From Aequorivita sublithincola DSM 14238 (GTDB lineage Bacteria > Bacteroidota > Bacteroidia > Flavobacteriales > Flavobacteriaceae), in NCBI RefSeq assembly GCF_000265385.1, contig NC_018013.1:2197001-2261000 (forward strand): a DNA stretch of 64,000 bases, read 5' to 3'. Both the position numbers and the translations under genes were made by a program. The notes under the pieces were generated by a model. That model saw only the letters and a list, made by a program, of their open reading frames with translations. It made no database searches and was not told the DNA's origin. Below are positions 60,581 through 64,000 of this stretch, one piece after another (within the stretch, counting starts at the first letter, position 1; every line of letters starts with the position of its first letter).

Positions 60581-61897
60581 ATGGCAAAATTTGAATTGAA
60601 ACTTCCCAAAATGGGCGAAAGTGTTGCAGAAGCAACCTTAACTAATTGGCTAAAAGAAGTGGGCGACACTATTGAAGCCGATGAAGCTGTGCTTGAAATT
60701 GCGACCGACAAGGTGGACAGTGAAGTTCCCAGCGAGGTAGATGGCGTTTTGATTGAAAAACTTTTCAATGTAGATGATGTAATTCAAGTAGGTCAAACCA
60801 TTGCCATTATTGAAATCGCTGGTGGAAGCGATGAAAGCCCAAAAGCAAGCACTGAAAGCACTCCCGCGCCAGAAGTTATCAAGGAAGTTGAAAAACACGT
60901 TGAAACTGCCAAACAAGCAACTCACGCACCAATTGAAAATAAAGGCGATCGTTTCTATTCGCCATTAGTAAAAAATATTGCTGCTGCAGAAGGTATTTCC
61001 CAAACAGAACTAGACGGAATATCAGGAAGCGGAAAAGATGGACGTGTTACCAAAAATGATATTTTGGGTTATGTAGAAAATCGTTCAACTGCAAAACCGC
61101 AACCGCAAGCTGTTGCTGAAACTAAAACTCCAGAAACAGCAAAACCTTCAGAACCTACAAAACCAAAAGCTGCAGTATCAGTTGGCGGCGATGATGAAAT
61201 TATTGAAATGACTAGAATGGGCAAATTAATCGCCCATCATATGGTTGAAAGCACGCAAAGCGCTGCGCACGTGCAATCGTTTATAGAATGCGATGTTACC
61301 AATATTTGGAATTGGAGAAATAAAATGAAAACTGCCTTCGCTAAACGTGAAGGAGAAAATTTAACCTTCACCCCAATATTTATGGAAGCCGTGGCTAAAG
61401 CCTTAAAAGACTTCCCAATGATGAATATTGCTGTAGATGGTAATAATATCATCAAACGTAAAAACATAAACTTAGGTATGGCCGCGGCACTTCCAGACGG
61501 AAACCTAATCGTTCCCGTAATCAAAAACGCAGACCGATTGAATTTGCTTGGAATGAGCAAAGCAGTAAACGATCTTGCAACCCGAGCGCGCGAAAACAAA
61601 TTGAAGCCAGACGATATTCAAGGCGGTACTTATACGGTTACGAACGTTGGAACCTTTGGTAGTATTATGGGAACTCCAATCATTAATCAACCACAAGTAG
61701 GTATTCTTGCCTTAGGAGCAATAAGGAAGGTGCCTGCAGTTATTGAAACCCCAGAAGGAGATTTTATTGGTATTCGTTTCAAAATGTTCCTTTCTCACAG
61801 TTATGATCACAGAGTTGTAAACGGTGCGTTGGGAGGACAATTCGTGAAGCGTGTTGCTGATTATTTGGAAGATTGGGATGTAAATAGAGAAATCTAA
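60581..61897 (+). CDS. 2-oxo acid dehydrogenase E2 (dihydrolipoamide acyltransferase, BkdB-like)
   Basis: 438 residues. The lipoyl domain has Lys44 in EIATDKVDSEVPS. The peripheral subunit-binding domain (about 126-163) is FYSPLVKNIAAAEGISQTELDGISGSGKDGRVTKNDIL. The catalytic domain has LSHSYDHRVVNGALGGQF with the active-site His. A Pro/Ala/Lys-rich linker lies between domains. Sequence type and single lipoyl domain fit the branched-chain 2-oxo acid dehydrogenase E2, which transfers acyl groups to CoA and supplies primers for iso-fatty acids. E1 and E3 genes are not adjacent. Confidence 0.93.
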   Translation: MAKFELKLPKMGESVAEATLTNWLKEVGDTIEADEAVLEIATDKVDSEVPSEVDGVLIEKLFNVDDVIQVGQTIAIIEIAGGSDESPKASTESTPAPEVIKEVEKHVETAKQATHAPIENKGDRFYSPLVKNIAAAEGISQTELDGISGSGKDGRVTKNDILGYVENRSTAKPQPQAVAETKTPETAKPSEPTKPKAAVSVGGDDEIIEMTRMGKLIAHHMVESTQSAAHVQSFIECDVTNIWNWRNKMKTAFAKREGENLTFTPIFMEAVAKALKDFPMMNIAVDGNNIIKRKNINLGMAAALPDGNLIVPVIKNADRLNLLGMSKAVNDLATRARENKLKPDDIQGGTYTVTNVGTFGSIMGTPIINQPQVGILALGAIRKVPAVIETPEGDFIGIRFKMFLSHSYDHRVVNGALGGQFVKRVADYLEDWDVNREI

Positions 61898-61916
61898 TTC
61901 GAAATAAATTGTTATG

Positions 61917-61954
61917 AATAGGAGGTTTTGAATTCAAAACCTCCTATTTTTTTT
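61917..61954 (+). terminator. Terminator of the E2 gene
   Basis: A perfect palindrome of AATAGGAGGTTTTG and its complement (61917-61948) is followed by eight T. Confidence 0.92.
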
Positions 61955-61983
61955 ATATATTATTTCAAAATTTTAATAAAAAG

Positions 61984-61991
61984 TATCTTTG
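61984..61991 (+). promoter_or_regulatory. -7 promoter element of the exonuclease operon
   Basis: TATCTTTG, a perfect TAnnTTTG match 18 bases before the ATG. Confidence 0.55.
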
Positions 61992-62008
61992 CCTAACAAA
62001 ACAAAACA

Positions 62009-62782
62009 ATGGAGCTCAAATTAAAAAAACCAATCTGCTTTTTCGATCTTGAAACCACAGGTGTTAATGTAGCAAAAGACAGAATTGTTGAAATTGCTAT
62101 TCAAAAAGTATTTCCAAACGGAAATGAAGAAAGCCACACTTGGCGCGTAAACCCAGAAATGTCCATTCCCGCAGAATCTTCCGCAATTCACGGAATTACT
62201 GATGAAATGGTTGCCGATGAACCTACGTTTAAAGAACTAGCCGCAAAAGTATATGCTTTGATTAAAGATAGCGATCTTGGTGGATTCAACTCCAACCGTT
62301 TTGATATTCCGCTGCTAGCCGAAGAACTGCTTCGTGCTGAAATTGATTTCGATTTAAAAAAATCACTTTCGGTAGATGTGCAGACTATATTCCACAAAAT
62401 GGAAAAACGAACTTTAGAAGCAGCATATAAATTTTACTGTGATAAAGATTTAAAAGACGCACATAGTGCAGCAGCAGATACAAATGCTACTTATGAAGTT
62501 TTAAAAGCACAACTAGATAGATATAGTGAACTGGAGAACGACATGAGTTTTTTAGCAGATTTCAGCTCTCATAAAGATCATGCCGACTTTGCTGGATTTG
62601 TCAGTTATAACGAAGATGGTGTTGAGGTTTTCTCCTTCGGAAAATATAAGGGACAATTAGTTACAGATATTTTAGACAAAGATTCTGGGTATTTAGGCTG
62701 GTTGTTAAATGCAGATTTTCCGCTTTATACCAAAAAAGTCCTAACTCGTATTAGGCTTCAAAAGTTGAACACAAAACAATAA
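62009..62782 (+). CDS. 3'-5' exonuclease, DnaQ-like (DEDDh)
   Basis: 257 residues. The exonuclease motifs are ICFFDLETTG (Exo I, Asp/Glu), HGITDEM with GGFNSNRFDIPLL (Exo II Asp) and KDAHSAAADTNATYEVL (Exo III, His and Asp). A carboxyl-terminal region (VEVFSFGKYKGQLVTDILDKDSGYLGWLLNADFPLYTKKVL) matches the short 'FGKYKG' module often attached to such exonucleases. It is first in a run with the FAH-family, Hpt and cinA genes. Confidence 0.92.
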   Translation: MELKLKKPICFFDLETTGVNVAKDRIVEIAIQKVFPNGNEESHTWRVNPEMSIPAESSAIHGITDEMVADEPTFKELAAKVYALIKDSDLGGFNSNRFDIPLLAEELLRAEIDFDLKKSLSVDVQTIFHKMEKRTLEAAYKFYCDKDLKDAHSAAADTNATYEVLKAQLDRYSELENDMSFLADFSSHKDHADFAGFVSYNEDGVEVFSFGKYKGQLVTDILDKDSGYLGWLLNADFPLYTKKVLTRIRLQKLNTKQ

Positions 62783-62789
62783 AATACAG

Positions 62790-63401
62790 ATGAAAATAAT
62801 TTGTATAGGTCGAAATTATACAGACCACATTAGCGAGCTTAAAAGCGCAACCCCAACAGAACCAGTTATCTTCTTAAAACCCGATACGGCAATATTATTA
62901 AAGAAACAACCTTTCTTTATACCAGAGTTTTCAAACGACGTGCATCACGAAGTGGAACTTTTGGTTCGCATTACTAAAATTGGAAAACACATAGACCAAA
63001 AATTTGCACACAAATATTATGATGAAATTGGTCTAGGAATAGATTTCACAGCAAGAGATCTTCAAACAGAATTGAAAGCAAAAGGCTTGCCTTGGGAAAA
63101 AGCAAAGGGCTTTGATGGAGCTGCAGTTGTGGGAAATTTCATCAAAAAAGAAGAAATTGTTGACTTAAATAACATTATTTTTAGCTTAAAACGTAACGGA
63201 AAAACAGTGCAAGAGAGCAATTCTATGCTGATGATATGGAAAATCGATGCTTTAGTCGAATATATTTCAAAATATTTCACATTGAAAATTGGCGATATTA
63301 TCTTTACCGGAACTCCAGCAGGTGTAGGCAAAGTTGAAACCAACGATGTGTTGACTGGATATATTGGTGAAACAGAAATGTTTTCCATAAAAGTGAAATA
63401 A
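62790..63401 (+). CDS. Fumarylacetoacetate hydrolase family protein
   Basis: 203 residues, the single-domain form. Metal ligands are in DVHHEVELLVRI (ExE) and GIDFTARDLQTELKAKGLPWEKAKGFDGAAVVGNFI (Asp). The Thr-Gly-Thr-Pro-Ala-Gly-Val motif (FTGTPAGVG) is present. Members hydrolyse or decarboxylate 3-oxo acids such as acylpyruvates or oxaloacetate. It is 7 bases after the exonuclease gene. Confidence 0.92.
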   Translation: MKIICIGRNYTDHISELKSATPTEPVIFLKPDTAILLKKQPFFIPEFSNDVHHEVELLVRITKIGKHIDQKFAHKYYDEIGLGIDFTARDLQTELKAKGLPWEKAKGFDGAAVVGNFIKKEEIVDLNNIIFSLKRNGKTVQESNSMLMIWKIDALVEYISKYFTLKIGDIIFTGTPAGVGKVETNDVLTGYIGETEMFSIKVK

Positions 63402-63402
63402 C

Positions 63403-63744
63403 ATGGCTATTTATTATTCTTTGGAAAATCTAAGAGAAATTGCAGAAGGCGATGAAGATTTTCTTAAGGAATTGGCAAACGCTTTTTTGGAGGAAATCCC
63501 TATAGATTTGGGCTCCATAACAGAAGCCATTCATAACGACAATCGTGAACTGGCTTATCAATTTGCGCATAAAATGAAACCCAATATAGAAATGTTTGGT
63601 ATAGACGGGCTAAAGGAAATTACTATTATTGAGGAGTGGTCTAAAACATCTAAAAATAAAGCCACAGTTCTTCCAAATCTTGAAAATGTTCTCGTAACTT
63701 TGAACCACGTGTTTGATGAATTAAGAGAAGACTTCCAATTATAG
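63403..63744 (+). CDS. Hpt domain protein (histidine phosphotransfer)
   Basis: 113 residues forming a four-helix bundle. The phospho-accepting His56 is in [21 protein letters not shown], as in Hpt domains. It would carry phosphate between a hybrid sensor kinase and a response regulator, neither of which is in the window. It starts one base after the FAH stop and overlaps the cinA start. Confidence 0.88.
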   Translation: MAIYYSLENLREIAEGDEDFLKELANAFLEEIPIDLGSITEAIHNDNRELAYQFAHKMKPNIEMFGIDGLKEITIIEEWSKTSKNKATVLPNLENVLVTLNHVFDELREDFQL

Positions 63745-64000
63745 TGCTCGCAGAAATTATAACCATAGGCGATGAGATTCTCATAGGCCAAATTATTGAT
63801 ACCAATTCAGCCTTTATTTCAAAAGAGCTAAACAAAATAGGGGTAAAGATTTATCAAATTACCTCCATTCAAGATGATAGAGATCATATCCTACAAGCTT
63901 TTAAAGATGCCAAAAAACATGCCGATTTAGTTATAGTTACAGGTGGTTTGGGTCCAACCAAAGACGATATTACAAAACAAACTTTCTGCGATTTTTTTGA
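63744..64000 (+). CDS. cinA: CinA family protein (partial, runs off right edge)
   Basis: About 85 codons are visible from a GTG that shares one base with the Hpt stop (TAGTG). The start [37 protein letters not shown] and later [16 protein letters not shown] are the MoaB/MogA-like domain of CinA proteins, which have ADP-ribose pyrophosphatase and often nicotinamide-mononucleotide deamidase activity. The deamidase domain would lie beyond the edge. Confidence 0.93.
   Translation, partial: MLAEIITIGDEILIGQIIDTNSAFISKELNKIGVKIYQITSIQDDRDHILQAFKDAKKHADLVIVTGGLGPTKDDITKQTFCDFF

Overview
The window looks like chromosomal DNA from a member of the Flavobacteriaceae (Bacteroidota). The DNA is AT-rich. 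Several secreted proteins end in the type IX secretion (T9SS) type A sorting domain. Promoter candidates fit the Bacteroidota pattern (TTG, about 20 bases, TAnnTTTG) rather than -35/-10 boxes, and strong Shine-Dalgarno sites are absent. Gene content is typical of the family: typA, kdsA, htpG, recR, ftsE, fabH, a branched-chain 2-oxo acid dehydrogenase E2, a DUF1343/NamZ lipoprotein and FdtA/FdtB-type sugar genes. The genus cannot be fixed from sequence alone. I found no rRNA, tRNA, CRISPR array, phage or intact insertion sequence; the only transposase-like gene is a REP-associated tyrosine transposase (RAYT).

Layout. 1-2780: a DUF2809 fragment, creD, and a winged-helix regulator/membrane protein pair; creD and the pair share an identical palindromic operator. 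2780-3580: a non-coding stretch with three tandem look-alike units, each an operator, a promoter, a short transcript with a TTAATTGGGGAGTT box and a rho-independent terminator. This is the most novel-looking item here. 3589-5452: a DUF1801 protein, and a toxin-antitoxin-like pair reading straight into kdsA. 5545-8890: an FG-GAP secreted protein and typA. 8963-24150: a surface-polysaccharide locus with a methyltransferase, two tandem sulfatase-fold membrane proteins, a FemAB-like protein, an FdtB-like aminotransferase, a flippase, a hexapeptide acyltransferase, four glycosyltransferases, an FdtA-like ketoisomerase and a second methyltransferase. It plausibly makes a glycan containing a 3-amino-3,6-dideoxyhexose.

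24405-39633: a subtilase, ftsE with a GT-C enzyme, the RAYT gene carrying a perfect 28-bp palindrome and minisatellites inside its reading frame, a TPR/beta-barrel pair, an amidohydrolase lipoprotein, a cysteine-cluster protein, the NamZ-like lipoprotein and an FtsX/LolE-type permease. 39634-42305: an apparent insertion holding a C10 (streptopain-type) peptidase broken by one in-frame TGA, two paralogous lipoproteins, a leftover C10 carboxyl end and, at the far edge, a second diverged copy of the permease 3' end. 42458-52413: S1/P1 nuclease, DoxX, a 1427-residue T9SS adhesin-like protein, htpG, a TetR-like protein and an ABC1 kinase. 52440-64000: a possible fourth small RNA, fabH, a structured intergenic region, a CoA-binding protein, a sodium:solute symporter, a sortilin-repeat T9SS protein, recR, a glycosyltransferase, the E2 gene, a DnaQ-like exonuclease, a fumarylacetoacetase-family protein, an Hpt protein and the start of cinA.

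Genes are often tightly packed, with TAATG or ATGA overlaps and many TTG or GTG starts. Gaps between operons are rich in short hairpin repeats of several families.
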